Of a stretch of 64,000 bases of DNA, positions 26,179 to 34,205 are shown piece after piece. Below the pieces are notes generated by a model, which was not told where the DNA came from, made no database searches, and saw only the letters and a list, made by a program, of their open reading frames with translations. Each line of letters begins with the position of its first letter. Positions within the stretch are counted from its first letter, which is position 1. Both the position numbers and the translations under genes were made by a program. The stretch spans positions 89,787 to 153,786 of the forward strand of contig NZ_JAPYKK010000007.1 of assembly GCF_029623395.1 (NCBI RefSeq). Direction: 5' to 3'. The stretch is from Sphingomonas echinoides (GTDB taxonomy: Bacteria > Pseudomonadota > Alphaproteobacteria > Sphingomonadales > Sphingomonadaceae).

Positions 26179-27153
26179 CTACCCCGGGATCTGCTGCGAG
26201 ATGCAGTGGAAGCTGCCGCCCCCGGTCAGGATCGCATCCGCGCGCAAGCCGACAACCTCGCGCCCCGGGAACAGTGCCTGAAGCGCCGCCACCGCCGCCG
26301 CATCGTTCGGCGCACCGTACAGCGGCACCACCACCGCGGCATTGCCGATGTAGAAGTTCATGTAGCTTGCCGGCACGATCTCATCGTCGCGCAGCACCCG
26401 TCCGGGCGACGGAATGCGCACGACCGAGATCCCCGGCATTGCAGCCGCCGCCGCTGCCGCCTGTTGATATACCTGCCAGTTGGGGTCGTTCTCCGCCGCC
26501 TCCGGGATGGCGAGGATGCCCGGCGCGACGAAGCGCGCCAGATTGTCGACATGGCCGTCGGTATGATCGTGCATAAGTCCGTCGCCCAGCCACAGGATGT
26601 GCGCGAACCCGAGGTCGTTGCACAGCCGCTGTTCGATCTGCGTCTTGCTCAGGGCAGGATTGCGGTTGGGGTTGAGCAGGCATTGCTCGGTCGTGACGAC
26701 GAGGCCGGTGCCGTCTCCGTCGATCGCACCCCCCTCGAGGATCCAGTCGCAGCGCTCGACCGCAAGCTTGCGATCCGTCGCAAGCCGCATGCCGATGTCG
26801 CTGTCGCCCGGCAGGTCATACTTACCGCCCCAGCCGTTGAAGCCGAAGTCGCGCGCGCTACCGTCCGACAGCAGGATCGGCGCGGTATCGCGCAGCCAGA
26901 TGTCGCCGAACGATTCGACCACGATCTCCGCGAAATCGCCCGCCATCGCCTGCGCGGCGGTCGCGGCTTCGTCGTCCGCGGCAACGAGCAGCACGCGCTC
27001 GCCCCGCCCCTCGGCATGAACCGCGCGCGCGAATGCGACCACTTCAGTCCGCGCGGGCTCGAGGTCTTCAACCCACAGCTCGGGGTGGCTCGGGAAGCCG
27101 ATCCACACGGCGGCGTGCGGGGCCCATTCGGCGGGCGGGACTAGGCGTGTCAT
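26179..27153 (-). CDS. aguA: Agmatine deiminase
   Basis: A 324-residue peptidylarginine-deiminase-fold enzyme that converts agmatine to N-carbamoylputrescine. Active-site segments are FGDIWLRDTAP (about 82-92), LEGGAID (about 138-144), HDHTDGHVDN (about 195-204) and GGGSFHCISQQIPG at the C-terminus, whose Cys is the nucleophile. With aguB it completes the two-step agmatine route to putrescine. It begins 18 bases after the M28 peptidase stop, so it probably shares its transcript. No arginine decarboxylase is in the window. Confidence 0.94.
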   Translation of the reverse strand: MTRLVPPAEWAPHAAVWIGFPSHPELWVEDLEPARTEVVAFARAVHAEGRGERVLLVAADDEAATAAQAMAGDFAEIVVESFGDIWLRDTAPILLSDGSARDFGFNGWGGKYDLPGDSDIGMRLATDRKLAVERCDWILEGGAIDGDGTGLVVTTEQCLLNPNRNPALSKTQIEQRLCNDLGFAHILWLGDGLMHDHTDGHVDNLARFVAPGILAIPEAAENDPNWQVYQQAAAAAAAMPGISVVRIPSPGRVLRDDEIVPASYMNFYIGNAAVVVPLYGAPNDAAAVAALQALFPGREVVGLRADAILTGGGSFHCISQQIPG

Positions 27154-27171
27154 GCGTGCTCGATCCTGTGT

Positions 27172-28836
27172 TTACTTGCCCGCGCGGCTCTTGTCGCGAA
27201 TCGCACGGAATTCGGCGGTGCTGTACCAGTTCGGCCAGCGCGTCCCATCCGCCAATGCACGGCCCAAACCGTAATACAGCGTCAGATCCTCGACCGCCCC
27301 CGACCAGTCCCACGCCGCATTATATTCGTCCTGCGGCTTGTGATAGCGATGCACGATATAGTCCTCGGTCGCCGCATGACCAGCCGCGGTCCCGCCAACG
27401 CGCAAATCCTCGCCCGATTCGCCGTAGAACATCGGCACGCCGGCCCGCGCGAACGCGAAATGGTCCGAGCGGAAATAGCTGCCGCGCTCGGGGTTGGGCT
27501 CAGGCTTCACGACCCGGTCCTGCGCAGTGACGAGCGTCTTCATCATGTCCTCGAGCTCGGACTTGCCCGCGCCCGTCACGACGAAGTCCTTCGCGCGACC
27601 GACGACGTTCAATCCATCCATGTTCACGCCCCCGACGGTCTGCGCCATCGGGTAGATCGGATGTTCGGCATAATAACGCGCGCCGAGTAGCCCGCATTCC
27701 TCGCACGTCACCGCAAGGAACACTTCGGACCGCCGTGCGGGGCCTGCCTTGATGTTTGCTTCGGCCAACGCGACCAGCCCGGCGACCCCGCTGGCGTTAT
27801 CCAGCGCGCCATTGCAGATATCGTCGCCATCGACCGGATCGCACCGCCCGAGATGGTCCCAATGCGCGGTGTAGAAGACATATTCGCTCGGCGCGCCGCC
27901 TTGCCCCTTGGGCTTGCCGGGCAGGATGCCGACGACGTTCCTGGACGCCTGCCGCTTGATCGTGTTGTCGAACGACGCCGACGCGGTCACGCCCAGCGGC
28001 ACCGCCTTGAACCCCTTAACCTTGGCCGCTTTGTTGAGCGCATCAAAATCCTGCCCCGCGCTCGCGAACAACGCGCGCGCCTTGTCGAGCTGGATCCAGC
28101 CGATCGCTTGGCTCTGGTCGGCATGGTCGCCCTTCTCGTCGAGCTCGAGCTGCGGCCCGGTCCAGCTCGACTGGACGACGCCCCAGCCATAGGCCGCAGG
28201 CGCGGTCTCGTGGACGATCAGCGCGCCCGCAGCACCATGCCGCGCGGCTTCCTCGAACTTGTAGGTCCAGCGCCCGTAATAGGTCATTGCGCGGCCTTCG
28301 AACGGTCCGGTGTTGGTCGGGGTCTGCCAGTCGGGATCGTTGACGAGGATGACGACGGTCTTGCCGCGCACGTCGACGCCCGCATAATCGTCCCACCCGC
28401 GCTCTGGCGCGGTGATGCCGTAGCCGACGAACACGACCGGGCTGTCCTTCAGGACGATCTTCGGCGTGACGCGGTAGGTCGCGAGCACCATGTCGCTGCG
28501 ATAGGCGACGCTGACCGGGGTCTTGCCGCCCTTGAACGTCATCGGCGTGACGTTGGTCGCGGTCAGCTCGACCAGCGGCACGTCCTGGAACCACTTGCCG
28601 TTGTTGCCGGGCTTGAGCCCAGCCGCCTTGAAGCGTTCGACGATATAGTCAGTCGCCTTGGTCTCGCCCGGCGTGGTCGGCTTGCGGCCCTCGAACGCGT
28701 CGGAGGACAGCGTCTTGGTCACGTCCTTGAGCGTCTCGACCGAAATCGCGGGTGCGGGCTTGGTCGTCTGGGCGGCAAGCTGTTGCGGCAGCAACACCAA
28801 CATAACGCCAAATCCAAGTGTTTCGAAGCTCTTCAC
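27172..28836 (-). CDS. Exported M28-family zinc aminopeptidase
   Basis: A 554-residue peptidase. The N-terminus (VKSFETLGFGVMLVLLPQQLAAQ) is a signal peptide cut near residue 22. A PA-like insert (about 110-250) splits the M28 fold. Zinc ligands are readable as TAHWDHLG (His), GALDNASG (bridging Asp), CEECGLLG (catalytic Glu and ligand Glu), NMDGLN (Asp) and YHKPQDEY (His). GTG 28836 or GTG 28842 are the starts, both after GGGGG. It is divergent from an exported S9 peptidase, which suggests joint periplasmic peptide use. Annotated substrates in the family are peptides. Confidence 0.9.
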   Translation of the reverse strand: MKSFETLGFGVMLVLLPQQLAAQTTKPAPAISVETLKDVTKTLSSDAFEGRKPTTPGETKATDYIVERFKAAGLKPGNNGKWFQDVPLVELTATNVTPMTFKGGKTPVSVAYRSDMVLATYRVTPKIVLKDSPVVFVGYGITAPERGWDDYAGVDVRGKTVVILVNDPDWQTPTNTGPFEGRAMTYYGRWTYKFEEAARHGAAGALIVHETAPAAYGWGVVQSSWTGPQLELDEKGDHADQSQAIGWIQLDKARALFASAGQDFDALNKAAKVKGFKAVPLGVTASASFDNTIKRQASRNVVGILPGKPKGQGGAPSEYVFYTAHWDHLGRCDPVDGDDICNGALDNASGVAGLVALAEANIKAGPARRSEVFLAVTCEECGLLGARYYAEHPIYPMAQTVGGVNMDGLNVVGRAKDFVVTGAGKSELEDMMKTLVTAQDRVVKPEPNPERGSYFRSDHFAFARAGVPMFYGESGEDLRVGGTAAGHAATEDYIVHRYHKPQDEYNAAWDWSGAVEDLTLYYGLGRALADGTRWPNWYSTAEFRAIRDKSRAGK

Positions 28837-28962
28837 CGGCACGTCACCCCCTGTTGCTTGATCGCCGTTCTGACAGCCTCCCGTGCCGGGCGCAACACGA
28901 CCGGCAGGCGGGTTGGCGGACCGAAATTGCCTGCTATTGTCCGCCGCGGGGGAGATGTAGGG

Positions 28963-30939
28963 ATGCATAAATACTTTATCGCGGCAACGTTGCTGGCGTC
29001 TGCCACAACGCCGCTGCAGGCCGCGAGCGAGGCGGCAAAGAAATTTGGGGCGCGCGACGAAATCCAGCAAATCAGCCTGTCGCCCGATGGGAAGCGCTTC
29101 GTCGCGGTCGTAGCGGACGCCGGGCGCGGCTATCGCGCGATGGTGTTCACGATCGTAGCAGAGACGCCGCCAGTCACCGTGCTCGCGTCAAACGGGGACA
29201 AGGAACATCTCGATTACTGCCAATGGTCCGATAACAGCCGGCTGATCTGCGGATTCAGCGTCATCACGGGAGGCGTGCGGGACATGCTCGGCTTCAACCG
29301 CATCGTGACGCTCGGCGCGGACGGCAAGGATCTCAAGCTGCTGAGCGCGCGGACGAGTATGGATGCGTCCGGCCCCATGCAGAATGGCGGCCGCATCATC
29401 GACTGGCAGGGCAATGCGGAGGGCAGCACCGTGTTGATGACGCGTCAGTTCCTTGCGACAACCAGCACCGGAGCGCTCCTTGCAGTGGAAAACCCGGGCA
29501 TGGGCGTCGAACAGGTCGACCCTGTCACACTCCGACGGCAGACGGTCGAGAAACCACGATCCACCGCGCGCGAATACATCGCCGATGGCCAGGGGCACGT
29601 CCGCATCATGGGCCTGCAGCCGACCACAGGAGAAGGGTACAGCGGCACAAGGACGCTCTACCAATATCGCAAGCCCGGCGTCAGCACCTGGCTTCCGCTC
29701 AGCACCGTCACGCGCGACTCACAAAGTGGGCGAGGGTTCGATCCCTATGCGGTCGATCCGGCGCTCAACGTCACGTACGGTTTTGATGTGCAGGACGGAC
29801 GCAGGGCGCTGTTCAAGATCGCACTGGATGGCAGCCTCAAACGCGATCTGGTGTTCGCGCGACCCGACGTCGATGTCGACGGGCTGATTCAGGTCGGACG
29901 GCAGCACCGCGTCGTTGGCGCTACCTATGCCACCGATAAGCGGCAGGTCGAATTCTTTGATCCGGAATTGAAGAAGCTCGGCGCAAGTCTCGCCAAGGCG
30001 CTCCCCAAGACGCCGCTCGTCCGCTTCGTCGATGCAAGCGCGGACGAATCGAAGCTGCTGCTGTGGACCGGCAGCGATATCGACTCCGGCGGCTATGCCC
30101 TGTTCGACAAGAAGACGCGGCGTCTGGACGGGCTGCTCCGCTCGCGTCCGCCGCTTGACGGCGTCACGCTCGCGCCGGTCAAGGCGATCACCTTCCCTGC
30201 AGCGGACGGCACGCCGATCCCCGCCTATCTCACACTGCCGGTCGGCAGCACCGGGAAGAACATCCCCGCGATCGTCATGCCGCACGGCGGTCCGAGCGCG
30301 CGCGACGAATGGGGGTTCGACTGGCTCGCACAATTCTTCGCCGCGCGTGGCTACGCGGTGCTCCAACCCAATTACCGGGGGTCGGCGGGGTATGGCGACA
30401 GCTGGTTCAGCGAGAACGGCTTCAAAGCGTGGCGGACCGCGATCGGCGACGTCAACGACGGTGGGCGCTGGCTGGTCAAGGAAGGGGTCGCCGCCCCGTC
30501 GACGCTCGCGATCGTCGGCTGGTCCTACGGAGGCTATGCCGCGTTGCAGTCGGCGGTGCTCGACCCGACGCTGTTCAAGGCGATCGTCGCGATCGCGCCG
30601 GTGACCGATCTCGACACGTTGCGGCACGAGCATGACACGTACATGGACTATAATCTGGTCGACGCCTTCATTGGCAAGGGGCCGCATGTCCGCCAGGGGT
30701 CGCCCGCGCAGAACGCCGACAAGATCACCGTGCCCGTGCTCATGTTCCACGGCGACCTCGACCAGAATGTCGGCATCGGTGAATCCCGCCTGATGGCGAA
30801 CCGGTTGCGCGCGGCGGGGAAGAAAGTCGAACTGGTGGAATTCAAGGGGCTCGCGCATTCGCTCGACGATAGCGAAGCCCGGACGACGCTGCTCGACCGC
30901 AGCGACATGTTCCTGCGCGCAACGATGGGGATCCAGTAG
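28963..30939 (+). CDS. Exported S9-family prolyl oligopeptidase-like peptidase
   Basis: A 658-residue serine peptidase of the dipeptidyl-peptidase/acylaminoacyl-peptidase type. The signal peptide spans about 1-20 (MHKYFIAATLLASATTPLQA). A beta-propeller occupies about 25-385 and an alpha/beta-hydrolase about 400-655. The triad is Ser in GWSYGGYAAL (about 529), Asp in HGDLDQNVG (about 608) and His in GLAHSLDD (about 638). GGGGGAG stands just upstream of ATG 28963. The next gene upstream is the divergent M28 enzyme. Confidence 0.92.
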   Translation: MHKYFIAATLLASATTPLQAASEAAKKFGARDEIQQISLSPDGKRFVAVVADAGRGYRAMVFTIVAETPPVTVLASNGDKEHLDYCQWSDNSRLICGFSVITGGVRDMLGFNRIVTLGADGKDLKLLSARTSMDASGPMQNGGRIIDWQGNAEGSTVLMTRQFLATTSTGALLAVENPGMGVEQVDPVTLRRQTVEKPRSTAREYIADGQGHVRIMGLQPTTGEGYSGTRTLYQYRKPGVSTWLPLSTVTRDSQSGRGFDPYAVDPALNVTYGFDVQDGRRALFKIALDGSLKRDLVFARPDVDVDGLIQVGRQHRVVGATYATDKRQVEFFDPELKKLGASLAKALPKTPLVRFVDASADESKLLLWTGSDIDSGGYALFDKKTRRLDGLLRSRPPLDGVTLAPVKAITFPAADGTPIPAYLTLPVGSTGKNIPAIVMPHGGPSARDEWGFDWLAQFFAARGYAVLQPNYRGSAGYGDSWFSENGFKAWRTAIGDVNDGGRWLVKEGVAAPSTLAIVGWSYGGYAALQSAVLDPTLFKAIVAIAPVTDLDTLRHEHDTYMDYNLVDAFIGKGPHVRQGSPAQNADKITVPVLMFHGDLDQNVGIGESRLMANRLRAAGKKVELVEFKGLAHSLDDSEARTTLLDRSDMFLRATMGIQ

Positions 30940-30971
30940 CGGGTCTTGTCCTAGCTACCCCCACCCCCACT

Positions 30972-31061
30972 CCGTTCGGGCTGAGCGCAGTCGAAGCCTC
31001 CTCTCCACGAACCTTAGCCTGTCTTGCGGGCGACCCTTCGACTGCGCTCTGGGCGAACGGG
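30972..31061. repeat. Inverted-arm intergenic repeat (family A), copy 2
   Basis: Left arm CCGTTCGGGCTGAGCGCAGT and right arm ACTGCGCTCTGGGCGAACGG face each other across about 36 bases. It lies between the convergent ends of the S9 peptidase gene and rpsD. The arms match the copies at 24832, 33221 and 47864. Confidence 0.82.
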
Positions 31062-31083
31062 GAGGGGGAAAGGAAGCGCAACG

Positions 31084-31114
31084 AAAAAGGGCGGCCCCAG
31101 CGGGACCGCCCTTT
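31084..31114 (-). terminator. Intrinsic terminator of rpsD
   Basis: On the minus strand AAGGGCGGTCCC-GCT-GGGGCCGCCCTT, a 12-base stem with one G-U pair, is followed by TTTTTCG. It begins 22 bases after the rpsD stop. Stem, short loop and U-run meet the usual criteria. Confidence 0.9.
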
Positions 31115-31135
31115 CCGTCGCCACAGATCAGAAGA

Positions 31136-31750
31136 TCAGCGCGAGTAGAATTCGACCACCAGGTTCGGTTCCATCTTCACCGGGTATGGCACTTCGTCGA
31201 GCGACGGAACGCGCGTGAAGGTGACCTTGGCCGCGCCGTCCGGTGCGACGTAATCGGGGATGTCGCGCTCGGCGAGCTGCTGCGCTTCGAGCACCAGCGC
31301 CATTTCCTTGGCCTTGTCGCCCAGCGTGATCTCGTCACCCACGAAGCAGCGACGCGATGCGATGTTGCACTTCACGCCGTTGACGCGGACGTGGCCGTGA
31401 GAAACGAGCTGACGTGCCGCCCAGACGGTCGGTGCGAACTTCGCGCGATACACGATCATGTCGAGACGCTGCTCGAGCAGGCCGATCAGGTTCTGGCCGG
31501 TGTCGCCCTTCATGCGGGCTGCTTCGGTGTAGCAGGCGCGGAACTGCTTCTCGGTCACGTCGCCATAATAGCCCTTGAGCTTCTGCTTGGCGCGGAGCTG
31601 GATACCGAAGTCGGAGACCTTGCCCTTGCGGCGCTGGCCGTGCTGGCCGGGGCCGTATTCGCGCTTGTTGACGGGCGACTTGGGACGACCCCAGATGTTC
31701 TCGCCCATCCGGCGATCGAGCTTGTACTTTGCGCTGCTACGCTTCGACAT
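31136..31750 (-). CDS. rpsD: 30S ribosomal protein S4
   Basis: A 204-residue primary 16S rRNA-binding protein. It starts [21 protein letters not shown] and has the S4 RNA-binding domain at about 95-160 with [14 protein letters not shown] and [14 protein letters not shown]. The family's C-terminus [11 protein letters not shown] is intact. As in other alphaproteobacteria rpsD is alone and not in the alpha operon, so S4 autoregulation would have to act on its own leader (31751-31974), where I see no clear structure. Confidence 0.97.
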   Translation of the reverse strand: MSKRSSAKYKLDRRMGENIWGRPKSPVNKREYGPGQHGQRRKGKVSDFGIQLRAKQKLKGYYGDVTEKQFRACYTEAARMKGDTGQNLIGLLEQRLDMIVYRAKFAPTVWAARQLVSHGHVRVNGVKCNIASRRCFVGDEITLGDKAKEMALVLEAQQLAERDIPDYVAPDGAAKVTFTRVPSLDEVPYPVKMEPNLVVEFYSR

Positions 31751-31974
31751 GATGAATTCCTTGCAAGTGCCAATAACAAGACCAACGCCGCGGGGTACGC
31801 TTTGCTGATCGATACCCGGTCATCGCTCCGCCTGACCCGAGGGTCTGGTCGGGGCCACCGCTTCACCGGGGTGCGGGGCCTTTTGCGAGGTCGGGCGGTT
31901 AGCCGGGGATCGCGCAGGAGTCAAGGTGGCCCGAGTCGCTGGACACGTTGCGCGGACCGCGCCAAGGGCTTGGT

Positions 31975-32280
31975 ATGACCGATCCGATCCTCCCCGGCCC
32001 CGACTGCACGACGATGATCGAGGTGCGTGCAGGCGTCGACTCGCTCGACCGCGAGCTCGTGGCGCTGCTTGCGCGGCGCTTCGCTTATATGGACGCCGCC
32101 GCCCGCATCAAACCCGAACGCGGCGCGGTGCGCGACGAGGCGCGCAAGGCGCAGGTCATTGCCAACGCCTGCGCCGAAGCGCGTGCGGCAGGCGTGCCCG
32201 AGGCGGTCGTAGCGGATTTGTGGGAGCGGCTGGTGGAAGCGTCGATCGCGTACGAACTGGCGGCCTTCGATCGGCGCTGA
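31975..32280 (+). CDS. Chorismate mutase, AroQ type
   Basis: A 101-residue all-helical enzyme that converts chorismate to prephenate. It carries the AroQ pattern R in EVRAGVDSLDRELVALLARR (about 17-36), K in ARIKPERGAVRDEARKAQV and the C-terminal ERLVEASIAYELAAF. It is a stand-alone domain without fused dehydratase or dehydrogenase. AAGGG is about 8 bases before ATG 31975. Some short enzymes of this kind act in salicylate rather than aromatic amino-acid synthesis; no partner gene is present to decide. Confidence 0.88.
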   Translation: MTDPILPGPDCTTMIEVRAGVDSLDRELVALLARRFAYMDAAARIKPERGAVRDEARKAQVIANACAEARAAGVPEAVVADLWERLVEASIAYELAAFDRR

Positions 32281-32329
32281 GCGCGGCAATAGACATCCGC
32301 GCGCAGCGCAAAACACCCTTCCACCCTTG

Positions 32330-32425
32330 CTTAGCGCCTTTGCGCCTTTGCGCCTTTGCGAGATCAAACTCTTCTTCTCGAACGCCCGAGAAGAGATACT
32401 CTCGCAAAGGCGCAAAGGCGCTAAG
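32330..32425. repeat. Large palindromic repeat with GCGCCTTTGC units
   Basis: Left arm CTTAGCGCCTTTGCGCCTTT with one further CGCCTTTG unit faces right arm CTCGCAAAGGCGCAAAGGCG CTAAG. An inner pair, CTTCTTCTCG and CGAGAAGAGA, surrounds an AACGCC centre. The whole 96 bases can fold into one hairpin. It fills most of the space between the chorismate mutase and fusion gene ends, which converge. Confidence 0.85.
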
Positions 32426-32469
32426 AAGAAGTCTCTTTGCCGGGACGAGCCCGGGACGACGGCCTTCGC

Positions 32470-33624
32470 TTACGTCCGCGGCTTTTTCCCGGCGAGCGAA
32501 CTGAGCACCCCCCGCATCGTCCGCACTTCCTGCGTCGACCAGCCGGGCTTGGTGAGCAACGTCCGCAAGGTCCGCCGCGTCACCGGCGTGCGCGCCGGCG
32601 GGAAGAAGAAGTCGCTTTCCTCGAGCATCGCATCGAGCTGCGCGATCATCCCGTCGAGCTCCTCCTGCGGTGCCGGGAGCGGCATGTCGACTTCGGGCGG
32701 GCTCGCGAGCGCGACGCCCTTGGACCATTCGTAGGCGACCAGGATCACCGCCTGCGCGAGGTTGAGCGAGCCGAACTCGGGATTGATCGGCACGGTAATG
32801 ATGCTCCGCGCGACCGCGACATCGTCGGTCTCGAGCCCGGACCGCTCAGGCCCGAACAGGATCGCGGAGCGCCCTGCAGTGGCGTGGATCGCCTGCGCGG
32901 CGGCTTCGGGGGTAACGACAGGCTTGGTCACGCCGCGTTTGCGCACGGTGGTCGCATACACGTGCGCGCAATCCGCAATCGCGTCGGCGACCGTCTCGAA
33001 CACCTTCGCCTGTTCGAGCACGATATCCGCGCCCGACGCGGCGGGGCCTGCGCTCGGGTTGGGCCAGCCGTCGCGTGGGGACACGAGCCGCATCTCGGTC
33101 AGCCCGAAATTGAGCATCGCGCGTGCCGCCTTGCCGATGTTCTCGCCGAGTTGGGGGCGAACGAGGACAAGGACGGGGGGTGGGGCGAGCGCGGTTTTGG
33201 GCGTTCCGCCTGGGGCGGTGCTTCGACTTCGCTCAGCACGAACGGATGGAGGAGTGTCCAACGGAACGGCGTCCACCTGTTCATCCGTTTTCGTTACGCT
33301 CTCCACTTCTTCCGTTCGCCCTGAGCGAAGTCGAAGGGCCCTCTCCGTGGGCGGTATCGCGGCCTCGTGCAGCGCCTGCCAGTCCGAACGCATCAGAGCT
33401 TCCTTCTTGGCGCGGGTCCAGCCCTTGATCTGGCGCTCCGCTTCAAGCGCCTCGATCCGCGACGGGCAATCCTGTGACCACGCTAGTGTTACGGGTCGCC
33501 GGTCATGCGTATAGCCCTCTATCGCGCCCGCATTGTGTTGCCCGATGCGCTGCTCGAGATTGTCGGTATGACCGGTGTAGTAGCTGCCATCGGCGCAGCG
33601 CAGTATGTAGACCCAGAAGCTCAT
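32470..33624 (-). CDS. trmJ: Fused GIY-YIG domain protein and TrmJ-type tRNA 2'-O-methyltransferase
   Basis: One uninterrupted 384-residue frame. Residues 1-88 are a complete UPF0213-type GIY-YIG domain (YILRCADGSYYTGHT, R26, RQIKGWTRAKKEAL). Residues 148-384 are a SpoU/TrmJ methyltransferase, which methylates the ribose of tRNA position 32: VRPQLGENIGKAARAMLNFG, FGPERSGL, NPEFGSLNLAQAV. Residues 96-135 are translated family A repeat. No ATG, GTG or TTG stands in frame between the repeat and the methyltransferase, so it seems to depend on the GIY-YIG start. Elsewhere these are separate genes. A sequencing frameshift is possible but would have to restore a separate start. Confidence 0.85.
   Translation of the reverse strand: MSFWVYILRCADGSYYTGHTDNLEQRIGQHNAGAIEGYTHDRRPVTLAWSQDCPSRIEALEAERQIKGWTRAKKEALMRSDWQALHEAAIPPTERALRLRSGRTEEVESVTKTDEQVDAVPLDTPPSVRAERSRSTAPGGTPKTALAPPPVLVLVRPQLGENIGKAARAMLNFGLTEMRLVSPRDGWPNPSAGPAASGADIVLEQAKVFETVADAIADCAHVYATTVRKRGVTKPVVTPEAAAQAIHATAGRSAILFGPERSGLETDDVAVARSIITVPINPEFGSLNLAQAVILVAYEWSKGVALASPPEVDMPLPAPQEELDGMIAQLDAMLEESDFFFPPARTPVTRRTLRTLLTKPGWSTQEVRTMRGVLSSLAGKKPRT
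33221..33337. repeat. Inverted-arm repeat (family A), copy 3, inside a coding frame
   Basis: Arms CTTCGACTTCGCTCAGCACG and CCGTTCGCCCTGAGCGAAGT (continuing TCGAAGG) face each other across about 67 bases. Unlike the other three copies it lies within an open frame and encodes linker residues 96-135 of the GIY-YIG/TrmJ protein, giving peptides such as LRLRSGRTEE and VRAERSRS. Confidence 0.82.
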
Positions 33625-33637
33625 TGCGCAGCCCTAT

Positions 33638-33686
33638 CCCTCGATACGCCATCTCGACAAGCTCGATGGCTACTCGGGACGAACGG
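33638..33686. repeat. Intergenic repeat of another type, followed by a ten-G run
   Basis: The stretch beginning CCCTCGATACGCCATCTCGA, then CAAGCTCGATGGCTACTCGG and GACGAACGG, contains a small CCATC..GATGG stem. Such elements recur between genes in related genomes (recollection, not tested here). A homopolymer of 10 G follows at 33702-33711. Both lie in the gap between nrdR and the fusion gene. Confidence 0.5.
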
Positions 33687-33734
33687 AGGTGTGTGAAACG
33701 AGGGGGGGGGGAACCAGAGGCAAACGCTCCGCTC

Positions 33735-34205
33735 CTACCCCTTCCCCACCTCGCTCACAGTCCCCGCAAACTCCTCGAAGTCGCGAGCCTCACGGAAGTC
33801 CTTGTAGACGCTCGCAAACCGGATGTAGGCGACCGAATCGAGCCCCTTCAGCCCCTCCATCACCATCTCCCCGATCCGGCCCGAGCGCACTTCGTTCTCA
33901 CCCAGCGTCTCCAGTTGGCGCTGGATCCCGGACACCAGCTTCTCCAGCTGCACCGCCTCGATCGGGCGCTTGCGCGCCGCGATCGAGACCGAGCGCAGCA
34001 GCTTCTCGCGGTCGAACGGCTCGCGCTTCAAACCGGCGCCCTCGCTCTTCACCACGGTCAGCTCGCGCAACTGTATTCGCTCGAACGTGGTGAAGCGCGC
34101 GCCGCAGCCCTCGCATTGCCGCCGCCGCCGGATCGCGCCTGCATCCTCGGTCGGACGCGAATCCTTTACCTGACTGTCTTCATGGCCGCAGAAGGGACAG
34201 CGCAA
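33735..34205 (-). CDS. nrdR: Transcriptional repressor NrdR
   Basis: A 156-residue nucleotide-sensing repressor of ribonucleotide reductase genes. The zinc ribbon has C3, C6, C31 and C34 ([27 protein letters not shown]). An ATP-cone follows at about 49-139 ([20 protein letters not shown]). Its ATG directly follows the glyA stop with no gap, so the two are coupled. Its expected targets, nrdA and nrdB, are in this window at 55691 and 60481. Confidence 0.96.
   Translation of the reverse strand: MRCPFCGHEDSQVKDSRPTEDAGAIRRRRQCEGCGARFTTFERIQLRELTVVKSEGAGLKREPFDREKLLRSVSIAARKRPIEAVQLEKLVSGIQRQLETLGENEVRSGRIGEMVMEGLKGLDSVAYIRFASVYKDFREARDFEEFAGTVSEVGKG

Noticed and set aside
25138..27144. A 668-codon plus-strand frame over two minus-strand genes
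   Set aside because: It spans metallophosphoesterase and aguA, both with catalytic motifs on the opposite strand; no domain is recognisable.
32330..32425. Repeated GCGCCTTTGC units as a CRISPR array
   Set aside because: Units are contiguous with no unique spacers, and they form one palindrome.
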